A DNA stretch of 64,000 nucleotides, taken from the NCBI GenBank assembly GCA_949126835.1, contig OX421509.1, positions 6,250,411 to 6,314,410 on the forward strand, read 5' to 3'. Under the pieces are notes generated by a model. It was not told the DNA's origin and did not search any database. It saw only the letters and a program-made list of their open reading frames with translations. Positions within the stretch are counted from its first letter, which is position 1, and the number at the start of each line of letters is the position of its first letter. The translations under genes were made by a program, and so were the position numbers. Shown here piece after piece: positions 22,445 through 34,640 of this stretch. Origin of the DNA: Anisus vortex. Its lineage: Eukaryota; Mollusca; Gastropoda; Planorbidae.

Positions 22445-23879
22445 CCAGATAGTTCCAATAAACATTAGAGGTGAGTGTCTATGTTGCTTTCTTCGAAACA
22501 TCAAAGAGTAATGTCGGCTTTTGTTCAAACTTAAAGAGTGTTGGGGCTTCGAGCATAATATTATCTAATTAGCAACTAACTAAACAAACATTATGTTTTC
22601 TACGAGTTCCAATACCCTTCATTGCATTGATGTAATAATCCTTCTTTAAATTGCCCAAGGTAATTTGCCTTAAAATTCATTATAATAATAAAAAGCCCAA
22701 TTATAAAAGGTCTAGTTCAAGGTCCAAGATATAAGACAAGAATGTTATGGTATTTTAATTCAAAAAATATATTCACCAATGTTACGAATTGTGTATTTTA
22801 CCATTTAATAAAATATATTTGAAGTAATTAGAATTTTAAATTTTACACCAGTTAACACATGATAAAAATAATTTTTGAACGATAATAGTCAACATATTTT
22901 GGATACGCATAAGTGATGTGATGATAAGACTATATGTTAATTTTAGAAAACAAAAAAAATACATCACATTTTATTCACTCTGCTAACTGTCTTTTATCTT
23001 GATTCAACTCTGTATTACAAAGTTGAACAAGAAATTCATACATTTATAATACGTTTTGTTAATGTCTTTTTTTAACATTTCACAGTCGAATGCCTTGAAA
23101 TGGTGTTCTTTAAAGGAAACATACACAACTAAAGATGTAGTTTTCGTTGCGACAGCATGCAATGTTAAAACCGGTAACATTTTTTTTGACACAAAGAAGT
23201 TATAACAGTGCCATTTCGATGTGATGTATTAAAGATTGTCACAGCTTCGTTTTTGTGGAGATGAATAGTCAATAAATGGTCTCAAAGATAGACTGTTGTA
23301 AAACAACATATTGAATGACCGCAAGCAGAGAACTTTGTGCCTTTTATCGTTCTGCACAATAGAGATGTCTGGGGGTGAGAGAGGCAGAACTGAAAGGCTG
23401 GATACAATTTAGTTTACAGTGAACGACACTTAGATATAGAAACATTAAAGCACAACAATTTATTTATTGGGCTTTTCTGCAGAGAATGGAAATGCCCTTA
23501 CCACAAGGCATAGGCGTACTTTTTGCTTTTGCGTGGTGGGTTGGCTGACTTCATGATAAAAGCCAATTCAACCATTTATGTTTATTCTCTTATAAATAAG
23601 TCTTTATCCCCCCCCCACCCCATTATCCAATCATAAATATCTTTAGATACATTAGATTGAGAATGTATGGCTGTCACAAAGTTCTATTTTTAGTCACTTC
23701 CTATGTCAACAAAACATAAAGTGCCGCCCCTTAGAAGACGAACACACGGCCTAGACATTTACTGCGGCAACTGTAGGTATTAAAAATGTAATCCCACTTG
23801 TGAAATATTTATAATCTTGATGAAACTTCTATATTCTAACAACATTATGTAGCCATGAGATTATCAGCTGAACATTACG
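22445..23879. other. Flank of gypsy copy 1, then unassigned DNA
   Basis: The first 60 bases may continue the interrupted Gmr1-like remnant (a PINIRGE-like reading resembles the QINIDTP of the intact element), but this is weak. The rest shows no supported feature. Confidence 0.35.
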
Positions 23880-25670
23880 CACATTATAATAATAATAATG
23901 ACATTTGTATAGCGCTGCCAAAAAGCATAATGCAAGCTGAGAGCGCATTTAACATACAACCAAGAACACAAGGATACAATCTATAAGCTAAGAGATTAAA
24001 AACTAAATGATGATTCAAATTTTACAAACATGGAACAAATCAAACAACCAAAACAAAATAACCGACTTAACATATAAGTAAGACAGTAGGGCTCAAAGCA
24101 TGTTAATTAAGATAAATATTGAAATAATGAGTTTTAAAGTTCTTTTTGAAGGAATCAATGGAGCTTGTTTGCCTTAGTTGAATGGGAAGTAGATTCCACA
24201 ACTTCGGACCGGATACTGAGAAGGCTCTAAGGCCAACGGTCGTCAGAGAGGAACGGGGCTCTTCCAGAAGCGATGAGTTGGCAGAACGAAGTTCTTTGAG
24301 GTACATATGGTGTGATGAGTTATTTGAGATAGGTCGGAAACTCGTTATTAAAAATGCACTGATGGCAAAGTAGCGCCACTTTATACTAAATTCTGGCTTT
24401 CACGGGGAGCCAATCGAGCGAGCGAAGAAGGGCGGTTCCTGAGTCTCGCCTTGATTTGCGCATGACGAAGCGCGCAGTACTGGTCTGTATTCTCTGTAGC
24501 CTGGTGATTTTGTCTTCGGGCACACCGACTAGCAGGGAGTTACAATAGTCGATACGAAAGTATCAGGGTGACTGACTGCCAGTGTCTTTGCAGAATCGGT
24601 GGACAAATAGGGACGTATTTTGCCCAGACTACGCAACTGTAGATATAGAACTCTGCACAGATGAGATATATGTTAGTCGAAAGACAGCGTGGGATCCAGT
24701 AAAACACCAAGATTCTTCACTTAATAACAAAAGGCACCTGGCAGTTTATCACGGTGATGGATTCTGAACCGGTGAATTTGACCAAATTTCTCTTGGTTCC
24801 AATTCTGATTATTTCTGTTTTTTCCTCATTCATTTTAAAGCCGTATTCCCCGACCACGAATGGACGTTGGCGATTGCACAACTGACCTTTGCAGCGAGTC
24901 GAGGGGCATCAAGAGGGACCGCATGATGGTAGAGTTGCGTGTCATCGGTGTAAAAGTGATACGAAATTTCGAACGATTTTATGACCTGGCCGAGTGGATA
25001 CTCGTACATTGCAAACATCAATGGTCCTAGAACAGATCCTTGGGGCACTCCATATTTCAGCGTTGAAGGTGCCGAGAGGAACTCATCTATAGCAACACTT
25101 TGAGTGCGCTCAAACAGGTATGACCTAAACCAACGAAGAACACAGCCTGAGCAGCCAAATGTGGTTGGAAACCTGTCAATCAGGATCTCATGGTCAAGAG
25201 TGTCAAAAGCGGCAGACAGGTCGAGCATTGCCAGAATAGACACATGACTCGAGTGCGATGTGCATAGTAGGTCGTTGACAACCCTGACCAATGCCGTCTC
25301 CGTGCTATGACTCTTTGGATAGGCGGACTGAAACTGCTCCAAGAGGCAATGCTGCTCAAGTGAGACAATAACTGTTTCAGCACAATGCGCTCCAAGACCT
25401 TCGAAAGGAATGGAAGGTTGGATACAGGCCGATAGTTTTTTAAGAACTCAGGCTTGAGGCTAGGCTTCTTTAAGAGGGGCTTAACCAGTGCAGTTTCATT
25501 GATTGAGGCACAATACCTGAAGCTAATGAAGCATTCATTATCGTAGTGATCGAAGGTATTAGTTCGTTGATACAATCATTGAAGAGGGAGACAGGGATGG
25601 GATCGAGATCGCAAAACGTTTTAGGCATTTTACTAATAAATTCCTTAACATTAGTTTCAAAGCATCGTCT
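23880..25670 (-). pseudogene. CR1-like LINE, ORF2 reverse transcriptase and C-terminal part
   Basis: Reading the minus strand from 25575: PLLKKPSLKPEFLKNYRPVS, a frameshift, then STETALVRVVNDLL, LDLSAAFDTLDHEIL, GVPQGSVLGP and HFYTDDTQLY, with the active site as YTDD instead of the usual YADD. Later blocks are KMNEEKTEIIRIG, YCNSLLVGVPEDKI, LLRSLDWLPVKARI and FKTHYFN. The 3' end is a short (ATT)n tail at about 23885. 5' truncated, with stops and shifts throughout. It lies just upstream of lectin gene A exon 1. Confidence 0.85.
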
Positions 25671-25715
25671 GTGAATTTTCCAACGTTTTACTTCTTCACA
25701 AAAGCTCTGACAAAA

Positions 25716-25767
25716 ATGTTTACTAAATGTAAATTAGAGATCTATTTAATTGGAATTCATTTCTTGA
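25716..25767 (+). CDS. Lectin gene A, exon 1: signal peptide
   Basis: ATG at 25716 in an A-rich context (-3 is A) opens MFTKCKLEIYLIGIHFL, a short basic start and a hydrophobic core. It ends one base into a codon at the donor GTAAGT (25768). Phase 1 matches the acceptor of the PAN exon at 26797, giving Ile at the joint. Coding and leader sequence are homologous to 10342-10393. I infer a cleaved secretion signal. The 5' leader starts within about 50 bases of the 5' edge of a LINE fragment, so upstream control sequence may have been replaced. Gene symbol unknown. Confidence 0.6.
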
Positions 25768-26029
25768 GTAAGTAAATTTGTTATTTTATATTTTATTTTA
25801 TATGTCTTACCTAACTTAATTTTGAAATTGTACATTATATTAGACTACAAGCTAAATACCCTGGCCTCGCTTCGGAAAAATTAAATAGGCCTCTATAAGC
25901 TAAAGATAAGGATTTCATAATCTACAATGAACAGAGAGCTATAGATCTAAAAAAAATATTAAATATAATTATTACTTACTAAAATCTTTCACGAACGTAA
26001 TTTAAAAAAAAAAATAATAATCAGGTTAA
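25768..26029 (+). other. Intron 1 of lectin gene A, first part
   Basis: AT-rich intron sequence with no repeat that I could assign. Confidence 0.5.
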
Positions 26030-26410
26030 AAAAAGGCAAGTCTTTTATTCAACAAAAAGCTAAATTGCCCGAAGTTGCCCGTGGAAGGGGACAATTACTG
26101 TGGATGACAATTGAACACCCGTTTTCCGCGTGTGTCTAAAATATAATTATGAGATTTTACTTACTGGTAACATTTTATAAAAGCTTTAAATCATAAAATT
26201 ATTTACAATCTTTAAAAAAAAGTTATATTAATGGGTAAAAAATGTAGAAAAGAAAAAAAAGGTATCAGTGGAGAATCGAACCCAAGTCCTCCGCATGGCA
26301 GTCGAAGACTCTAACCAGTACGCTTGACAAGACTCGTGATGTCAAAAGCGAGATAGCAAAATATAGATATGAGACAATAAGATTACGTGTCTTTAAATTA
26401 GCCAATGAGA
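26030..26410 (-). repeat. SINE-bearing repeat, family 2, copy 1
   Basis: Shares several blocks with 52715-53260 ('aaaagctaaattgccc', 'tatcagtgg.gaat.gaaccca', 'gacaataagat.acgtgtctttaaat'). On the minus strand it contains a tRNA-like B box GGTTCGATTCT and an A-box-like TACTGGTTAGAG, so it is probably a tRNA-derived SINE with flanks. Confidence 0.6.
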
Positions 26411-26439
26411 TCTGATATGACACAAACAAGTTACTTTAT

Positions 26440-26730
26440 ATATATATATCTTCTTCTTCTTCTTCTATCCCATAACCCGAGCGAGGGTCTTTGGGCACCA
26501 TTTTTTTTACAGTTGTATAATTTTACGCCATTTGTCTCGGTCCTGCGCCGCCCTCTGGGAGTCTGCAAGAGACGAGCCGGTCCACTGCTTGATGTCATCA
26601 TCCCATCGTCTCTTCTGCCTGCCTCTCTTTCTTCCACCTCGCACTGTGCCCTACAGGATTTATCTCTCTTTGTTGCATTTATCTCTCGACGTTTTAATAA
26701 TCTCTCTTTGTTGCATTTAAAATCTCCTTA
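26440..26730 (-). mobile_element. LINE 3' fragment with C-terminal ORF2 reading
   Basis: The minus strand reads GGRKRGRQKRRWDDDIKQW followed by ADSQRAAQDRDKWR, a block found at the end of the reverse-transcriptase ORF in several non-LTR families. Only the extreme C-terminus remains. Confidence 0.65.
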
Positions 26731-26796
26731 TGTTTCATTTTAATGACTACATTCACTGGTGTTTTAATATGTATGTTTCTATTAAAGCGTTTGCAG

Positions 26797-26970
26797 TTGA
26801 ATCCAAGACATACACATACGAGTACTATAAAGTACCTAAAGCCAACTATAAAGTGCAACAGACGATATTATCTAGCACAGCCAGCAGCCTCGTGCAATGT
26901 GCTGCATCGAGTCAACCTCAGAACGACAACTGCTTGTCATTTGACAAACAACTTCAGACTTGTGATATCG
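26797..26970 (+). CDS. Lectin gene A, exon 2: PAN/Apple-like domain
   Basis: Bounded by acceptor TTTGCAG and donor GTAAGT; 174 bases, phase 1 at both ends (58 codons), so it can be added or skipped without frame loss. It encodes EYYKVPKANYKVQQT, then SSLVQCAASSQPQND and LSFDKQLQTCDI, colinear with the PAN exon of gene B (61139-61321). PAN domains mediate protein or carbohydrate contacts in secreted proteins. Two or three cysteines present in the gene B copy (CTRTCLSQECSCFSF) are missing here, leaving three (Q-C-A, D-N-C-L and T-C-D), so disulphide pairing must differ or the exon is relaxing. Confidence 0.72.
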
Positions 26971-27720
26971 GTAAGTCAAAATGGGTGTTCTGACTTTTTT
27001 GTTTTATTGGACCAATAGTTCTCAAACCTATTTTTGGGGGAGGAGTGGGGCATTCGTGACATGTTGGTTGTCTTTTAAATTTTCTGGATGGTTAGCGGGA
27101 ACATTGAAAATGTTTTATGAACATTAAGTAATACTTAGGGCCCATCAGATACTCTTTATAAATTTTCGACATGCTTTGATCATTCCAGGAAATGAACACA
27201 TTTTAATAATCAAGTTTCAATTCAAATAATTTAAATAACTTGCCCAAATCAGTTGTTCAGTTAAATATTATCTATGTATGGCCTAATGTTGTGGATATTA
27301 TATAACATAATATATTTATATCGATGGACAGATAAATAGTTCTGATGACTAACTAGATAAAGTTATATATATATATATATATATTATATGAATGCAGAAG
27401 GATAACTTAAATAAATTATCTGATGAGGCATATTTATTCATTTTTTTATAGTTGGTTATCTAGTTAGATATACAAAATTTATATACGGATAGTTATACCA
27501 ATAGACCGATGGAAATATTGATTAACAGAATGTATATCTCTCTAGTTAAATATATAGATAAACTATAATTATATAGTTTAATAGTTGGATTTATATATAA
27601 AGCGATAGAAACAAAAGTAAATATAGATTTATATAGAGATAGTTATATTAGAGACCTCTATATAAATATTTATAGTTCTATATTATATATCAGTAAATAC
27701 ATATTTAAATTGTTACCCAT
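26971..27720 (+). other. Intron of lectin gene A, AT-repeat rich
   Basis: Contains TA dinucleotide runs (about 27363-27387) and diffuse 'atatagat' repetition up to 27700. No exon recognised. Confidence 0.5.
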
Positions 27721-27721
27721 C

Positions 27722-27850
27722 AGAGCTGGGTAAACACAGAGATTCCCTCGAGTTCAGGGGGGAAATCATAGAAAAAAATCCTGGGATTCGAACCCAGGAC
27801 CTTCTGTACCCCAGTCGAACGCACTGCCTCTCGGCCACCGCTCGATACTA
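27722..27850 (-). repeat. tRNA-derived SINE (family 1), head half
   Basis: The minus strand contains A-box-like GGTGGCCGAGAGGCAGTGCG, a B box GGTTCGAATCC and then the family block 'gggttcaccc'-type tail start ('cccatcagagctggg' on the plus strand). Truncated before the 3' tail. Confidence 0.7.
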
Positions 27851-27861
27851 TTATTATAGAC

Positions 27862-29388
27862 CAGGGGTCGGCAACCTAAGTGCCAAACTTGGCACGCAGA
27901 ACGAATTTTAGTGGCACCCGAGAGACCTCCAAGTAGATTTTTTAATGCAAGTCAAAACAACGTACGTCAGCATAATTAATTGGTGTTGCGTGGCGAACTA
28001 CATGAGAATCATACTGGACATCTATTGTTTTAGTTCAAGAATGTTTGTTTGCAAAAATCTCATCATTAGACTTGTGATGTGTCATTGAATCTATTGTTAA
28101 GAGTGAAATTGGAATTTTTTTTATTTTAAACATCCGAAAAATGGGCATCGAAATGTGACGATTTGCGGAAAATCTGAAAGGAATGTCTACTTAGGAAAGT
28201 TGACTGTTGTCAACTGCCAGACATTCGCTCTACTTTCAGCTTTAGGTTTATTTTACACTATTGAGCATATTTTATCGTACATGAAGCTGTTTTAAGAATA
28301 CAAAGAGGTCACTTTAACTTGATCACTAAGCAATGACTAAATATGTACATGACATTGAACAATTAGCAAAGAGCATTTGAGGAAAAGAGGCTCATTAATG
28401 GATGCATTACATTCAAAAGAGTGTTTATACTCATCTAGCTTAATTAGGGATAAATATAATTATTTCTAAAACAAATTGTTTTTTTTATTATTGTAATAAA
28501 TAAAACAGGCTTATATAATCTAACTAATGTAATTAATAAAGTTTTTAAAAGATAAACTTATAAAATTAACTTTCATGTTGCAGAAGGTGTTTATTTACAA
28601 CGAAAATTATGGTAATTTTTTTTCATCAAATTACACAATTAAAAAAGAGCATAATGCTGGTTTTGTATATAGAAATAATAATTTAAAAGCAACACTAGTC
28701 ATATTTGAAAAAAACTTAACTCGTTTGGCATCAATAGCATCGAATTTGGATAATTTTATTAACAATAATAATAACAATAATATTGGTATAGCGCTGTGAA
28801 CAAACATAATATTAGCTCAGAACACAAACTAATGGGAAATAATTAACCAGTTTTCTTTGGGTTAATATTTCTAATGTTTCTTTTTTTTGTTTTTTTTTTA
28901 AAACATGGCTTACAATTTATAACTTTAAAATTATCAAACCATAAAAGATAGTTGAAAATTATATAAATATTAGACTATAAGACTAAAGACTTTATATGTA
29001 CGAGGCTAAACATCACATTTACTTTTAACTACCCAGGTTAACTACGTATAAAGTCCATTTAAACTGCGATTGACTAATCCCACACTGTGAGATCGACCAG
29101 TCGTAAGATATAAGCTGAAATCTCAAATTATAATGCAGAGATCAAATTATGAAGAGATTATAGAAATTACTAGAATAATATCTTGACAACTAAATTCAAA
29201 AGTTGCTACATTAACTATCAATGTGTAAGTTGATAAATGAAATTGTGTATTAGCTATAAATAGATAAAAGAAAAGATGCTAATAACAAACGAGTTTTTTT
29301 TTTTGGTTATTAGATATAAAACGCTTAAATGATTTTCTCTATAAGGATCCTTTTCTTTTGGTCTTGGTCTTGCAACGGCACAAAATAT
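27862..29388 (+). mobile_element. hAT-type element, left part (family H1)
   Basis: Begins with the terminus CAGGGGTCGGCAACC and is colinear with 32836-34150 through several blocks ('atgggcatcgaaatgtg', 'atcttgacaacta', 'attttctctata'). It is cut at about 29388 by unrelated sequence and lacks the right terminus. A short (AAT)n LINE-like tail sits inside at about 28760. No transposase frame. Confidence 0.65.
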
Positions 29389-29616
29389 TAATTCGGTTGT
29401 CATTTGAGTGATTGTGAGGAGAAGATACTGACTCTGCTTGATAGATAGTACGCAAATAAAAAATATCGAGCGTTGTCACGGAGAACTGCCTGGTCTAAAA
29501 CATTGCCATCGACCTCTAGACCAACGAACCACGTGAGGTAGGGAACTCAACGTGTGAGCACTACAGTCACGAGAGCATCGTACTGGCCACACTATCCCGC
29601 ATCATCCCACATGGAT
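29389..29616 (-). repeat. Fragment of the insert also found at 56912
   Basis: About 226 bases are the reverse complement of 56915-57135, with only scattered differences ('catcgacctctagacc', 'cacgtgaggtagggaactc'). Both copies end at 'aattaa' on one side. This shows that a dispersed repeat exists, but not its class. Confidence 0.7.
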
Positions 29617-30454
29617 ACAGTTAGTTTTATAAGTTTCAACATCTGTCTGATCTTTCTTCCTTCATATACTTATTTCTATAACAGTATATCTTTACTTACC
29701 TAAAACGTTGTTCTTTACATTTATATTAAATTCATTAGGGAATACAATTTATAGCAAAAGCCGTTTAAAAATTAAAGAATCAGGTTTAATATTATCACGA
29801 ATGCTTTTAACATTAAAACTTAAGAAACAAAGCTCAAATTGTAACACTGGTGATACATTAGTGAAAATAAGGAACAATAAATACTCTTAAAATACAATAT
29901 TAGTGGGTCTTTAAACATTATATTTAAAATTATCCTCGTAGATCCACCGGATTGTGACATGTTTTGTCAACACAAATATTATTTTTTTTGCCATAATAGG
30001 CCTAAGTAAAAGAACAAAAGATGCTCCTTCTAATTAAGCTTCTACCACTGATCTGTAAAAAAAAATGGACAAAGCCGCCATATAAAATGTGTATGCGCAA
30101 AAAAAATCTAGAATTGATTTTCACTTAACCATATAAGTTATGCGAATTGTATGAATAAACCATCTATAATTACAACAAATCTATAGGCTACGATAAAAAG
30201 GAAGTATAAGTCACTTGAAATGTCTTTTTATAGATCTATTCTTCTTCTTTAGTTCTGTAACAGAAATTGGCGGTCATGACTCTCCGCTCTTTCCTGTTGT
30301 TAGCTATTTGGAGGAAGTTTTATTACTTATGTTGTTGTTCGTGGCCCATTCGTTCAGGCTTTCTGCATATTATAGCCTTTTGTAAATTTCGAATTGTTTT
30401 AGCTGATATTAATCTCTTTGTTTTTTTTTTTACTTCAGTCATGATATGGACATA
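29617..30454. other. Unassigned intron sequence
   Basis: No exon, terminal repeat or coding block recognised. Confidence 0.35.
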
Positions 30455-30780
30455 ACCCAAACTAAAAATGGAAAAGTACTTAGGAGCAATAATAAATGAT
30501 AAATTATCTTTGAACCCACATATACATGAAATAATAATAAAAAATCTAAGAAAACATTAGTCTTCATAAAAATAAACTTTTACAAATGTAATGATAATAT
30601 GAAACTAAAATGCTAGCATACATTAGTTAGGCCTATACTAGAATATGCACCATCTGTATGGGACCCATAAATACAAAATAAATAAATTATAACACATTCA
30701 GAAAAGGTTCATTACTAGCCACTATTCACCAATGACAAGAGTAAAACCAATAGTTAAATCTCTCAATTTAGAAACACTAG
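30455..30780 (+). pseudogene. I-clade-like LINE ORF2 fragment, left half
   Basis: Reads KYLGAIINDKLSLNPHIHE, then after shifts TRVKPIVKSLNLETLE, the region after the reverse transcriptase in nimbus/I-like LINEs. The other half of the same copy resumes at 34399, so two insertions split it. Confidence 0.72.
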
Positions 30781-30969
30781 AGAAGGGGTCGGCTGCAGTG
30801 TGTCAGAGTAGGATTTCGAATTCATTAAGCGTGTCAAAAGGTCATCCTGCTTTAGTAGTCTACTTCTTGTAAAAGTAATTGAATTGCCTTTTTTTGGTCG
30901 TCTCGCGCGTGCAACTAAAAATCGCTCTGCATGCCAAGTGTGGCACGCGTTGCGTAGGTTGCCGAACCA
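30781..30969. mobile_element. Short hAT-type MITE (about 189 bp)
   Basis: Ends AGAAGGGGTCGGC and GTTGCCGAACCA, with a probable 8-bp duplication AACACTAG/TGCACTAG interrupting the LINE frame right after SLNLETLE. Related to family H1 by its termini. Confidence 0.62.
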
Positions 30970-32431
30970 TGCACTAGAGGACAGAAGAACAAAAGTAAGT
31001 AGTAATAATCAGTGGCGTAGTCAGGTTTTCACGCTTGGGGGAGCGAACTTTTAGGAAAAAGGCCCAACTTTTTGTAATTTTTCCAGATTAATAGAAGAAC
31101 TAAGAATTCGTACGTATTAAGGGTTATGAGAAAATCCTGTGCCTCAAGATACACACACTGTATAATAGTAATAGTGCAGTATTGTTTTAACCATTCACTA
31201 TTATCACTAGCAACTATTAGTGATGGGAATTTCTGTAAAATTGATTGCATCTACTGCTCATTTTCGGGATGAACATCTAAAGTCAAAAATTATTTATAGA
31301 ATCAATGCGAATGCTTCTATAGGACTGAATTCTTCTTCGTTTTAATTTTGAAAGACGAGATAAATCACCAATATAGACATTTTAAAAAAGAGAAAAAAAA
31401 ATAGAGTTTTAACATTTTTATTTACTGTATCTATGTGTCAATTACAAAATATGATACGTTATCAGAACTCTATTTTTTTCTAATTTTTTCCTCTCAGCTA
31501 TTTAAACACCACGCCCGATGGTTATATGAAGTTATATCCTTAGCAAACGAAATTTCTTTAAAACAAGTTATTTCTCTTCTTTTCATCTTTCTTTTAAATT
31601 CTGTGGGTATCTTTTTTTTTTTCGAAGTTCATGTAACCATGTTTTTGATCACTACACGTATACGGCCGAGAAGGAGAGAGCCAGCACGTTTTAAGTCACA
31701 TTATTACTTTTTGGTGAGTACACCAGACTTGAACTACAATTGACTGAGGCTGAGGTTACCCTCTTTGAACTTCGGACTTCAGCACCGCCACCGTCAATCC
31801 TGCAACCCCGTAGGTGTACCTTTTGCTCTCGAGGATAATCCTGTCTAAAGCAGCCAGATTCTGCGGCTTCAGGCACCAACCAAAGTTACCCGAGAGTACG
31901 AGTGAGAAGCGCCGTCGTCCTACGTCGTATGCAGTGGTTTAATTTCACTTTGTTGAAAAACCTACATGGTCGAGAGCACTACCACGTAATCATCTGGGGC
32001 TTCGCAGTGCGCGCGAACCCAACCTAGAGACGTTCGGTTGGCAAATCTACTGAGCCTTCGATTGGCGCACAGCCGAGTGCAAGCCGAATCGTTTTTTTTT
32101 ATCCCCAGGCTGAGAAATTTAGCTTATGCCAGCCCAGTTCGACGGGGATCTCGTATACGCGCCCCAGCCCGTGGTACTATCGACTGGAAGTTTCCACTAC
32201 AACATTCAGGCACTCACGCACCATACAGCAACCTAGAGACGTTCGGTTGACCTACCTACAGAACCTTTCGGTTGGTCGCGCACACGATGTTTGAAAAATC
32301 AGTTATTTTTTCCTTCCCTGGACCGCACGTTCCGACACTGGATCTCCGTTTTTAGCTCCCCAGTTAACAGATCGGCAGCCCAAGATTGCCGTGGGAAGTG
32401 GACGACAGACGAAAGATGAGTTACCGTTGGG

Positions 32432-32651
32432 GTCATTCCAGCTCAGGTTCAATAGCGTAATCAAAGACAGTTATATGCACTGGGTGTTCGTCATTCCAGC
32501 TCAGGTTCAATAGCGTCATCAAAGACAGTTATAATTCACTGGATGTTCGTCATTCCAGCTCAGGTTCAATAGCGTAATCAAAGACAGTTATATTCACTGG
32601 GTGTTCGTCATTCCAGCTCAGGTTCAATAGCGTAATCAAAGACAGTTATAT
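32432..32651. repeat. 58-bp tandem repeat, 4 copies
   Basis: Units start GTCATTCCAGCTCAGG at 32432, 32490, 32549 and 32607 (spacing 58, 59, 58), nearly identical, ending 'acagttata'. Inside the composite hAT element. Confidence 0.9.
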
Positions 32652-32835
32652 ACTGAGTACACCAGATTAGAACACCACCTTTTTTGTGAATGCCAGCGAG
32701 CGTACTCTTTTGGGGCTCGAAGAATTAACTCTGCTGTGTCCACGCACCATTGATACATCACCGTAAAAGTTAGGCACAAACGGTTAGCCGTTCTGTCCAC
32801 TCTAAGTTCCTGCTTAGGACCTGGTATCTACTAAA

Positions 32836-34150
32836 AAGGGGTCGGCAACCTAAGGCACGCGTGCCAAATTTGGCACGCAGAGCAATTTTCAAATGTCACG
32901 CGAGAGACCTCCAAGAGGTGTTTTATTATTGATGAAAACAAAAACAACTATATTTTTCAGTAATATTTATATTGAATGAAATCAATTTCACAACATTTAA
33001 CTATATGTACTTCTCTTTACAAAGGCATATATTAAGATAGATTGTTGGGCTTTTTCAGAAACACATCGAAGCACTCAAAGCGGAGTTTTAAGACTTTCAA
33101 ATTGATTTTTGCATACCTAATCAAGCATAACTGGCTTAATCTTACTACGACCTTCTTAGATGTAGATACTTTTTAAGTATAGGGATATTGGCGATTTTTT
33201 AAACGTAGCCAGTTGAATTTTTAAACCTTAAATAAAATGGGCATCGAAATGTGCCAAATTGTTTAAGAGATAAACTCCTCAAGGTTGAATGGATAAATAA
33301 TTATTGCAGGAAATGTTTACTTACAACTATATAACGTAAATTAATTTTTATACCTCTAAAAATTAAATCTTGTAATGAATACCACAACGCTAGTTTATGT
33401 AAAGAAATAATAATTAGTCAGTAATATTTGTTATATTACAAAACACTACTTGTTTGGCATCACTATTGAATCAAATTTAGAATCTTTATTTTAATTAAAG
33501 GGAGAATTAGATACTTATATTTCCGCTAATATTTCTAATATTATGTTTTTTAATTTTTATTTTATAAAAGACTAATTGGGCTACAAATTATAACTTTATA
33601 ATGACCAAACTGTCAAAAAGTAGTTGAAAATTGTATAAATATTATATGACGAATATAATATATGCACATTTCCTGAACACTACATTAACTACCCAGTATG
33701 TATGATTACTTTGTATCGCTTCCTTTTAACGCCGATCGGGAAATAATAAAAAATCCATAAATTACAGAACATCTCAGTTAAACTGAGAACAAAATATTAT
33801 CAGTTGATAGATATGTATCTTGAATCTTGACAACTAATTGATAACCTTTACCAAATAGTTACCATGAATGTGAAAGTTTGGTAATTTAATTTTGTATTTG
33901 GTATAAATGCTAATAAAAAGGATGATAATCCCATATAAATTATTTTTTAAATTATATATAAGAGGCTGTAACCATTTTCTCTATAGAGTTTCCTTTGCTT
34001 TTGGCCATTGTCTAGCTACGGGTTTAAATTACTTACTTGTCTTATAAGAAAACAAGTATTATAGAGCCGGTTGACTTTTAGGCAGTTGGCAAGCTGAAAA
34101 ATTTAGAAATACTAGCTTGGCACACCATTAGCAAAAGGTTGCCGACCCCT
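32836..34150. mobile_element. Nested hAT-type element (family H1), 1.3 kb
   Basis: Left end AAGGGGTCGGCAACC, right end GGTTGCCGACCCCT; possible 8-bp duplication CTACTAAA/CTACTAGA (32828 and 34149). AT-rich interior without a transposase, colinear with 27862-29388. Confidence 0.78.
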
Positions 34151-34398
34151 ACTAGAGTGTGACCTTCACTTGGTATCAAATTAAATTAAACTAAAATTAA
34201 CTAGATCTAACAAGCTTCATTAATCATATTGTAACAAATTAAATTGTTGAAATGCAATTGAAAAATAAATAAATATTAGAAACAGAATAAATTGTTTTTC
34301 CCGAAAAGGCCCATTGTTTCGAAAATGGTAGTAGGGGGAGCGGCCGGGGGAGCGGCCGCTCCCCCTGCTACCCCACTGGCTACGCTACTGGTAATAAT

Positions 34399-34640
34399 AC
34401 ATAAGGTATTAAACGATGTTTAAATATAAAACATGGTAACAGCCTGTTGCAATGCTCAGATAAACATAAAGACACAATCTTTCCTTTCCTTTATGAGAGA
34501 ACAAATGTAAATAAGTACTCTTATCTCCCCGTGTGGCATCTGGACATAAAATGCAAAAATGCACGACTAGGACGCAATTATCTTCTTTATATAATGAGCG
34601 TCTGTAATATATAAGCTAGAGGTTGATATATTTGACTATA
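34399..34640 (+). pseudogene. I-clade-like LINE ORF2 fragment, right half and 3' end
   Basis: Continues the frame split at 34390 ('aatacataaggtattaaa', 'caatgctcagataaacataaagac'), colinear with the better copy at 35845-36180. Ends with 'cttctttatataatgagcgtctgtaa'. Confidence 0.75.

Larger units (their letters stand above)
31010..34390. mobile_element. Composite hAT-type element, 3.4 kb
   Basis: Termini CAGTGGCGTAGTCAGG and (reverse complement of right end) CAGTAGCGTAGCCAG, flanked by an exact 8-bp duplication GTAATAAT (31002-31009, 34391-34398). The same end type is on the MITE at 11442-11627. It has inserted into the LINE copy of 30455-34640. It holds a tandem block (32432-32651) and a nested family H1 element. 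No transposase found. Confidence 0.85.

Noticed and set aside
18136..22449. Target duplication for gypsy copy 1
   Set aside because: AGACA on the left and CCAGA on the right do not match in any register I tried.
26405..26743. 112-codon plus-strand frame
   Set aside because: Antisense to a LINE C-terminal reading (QRAAQDRDKWR) on the minus strand.
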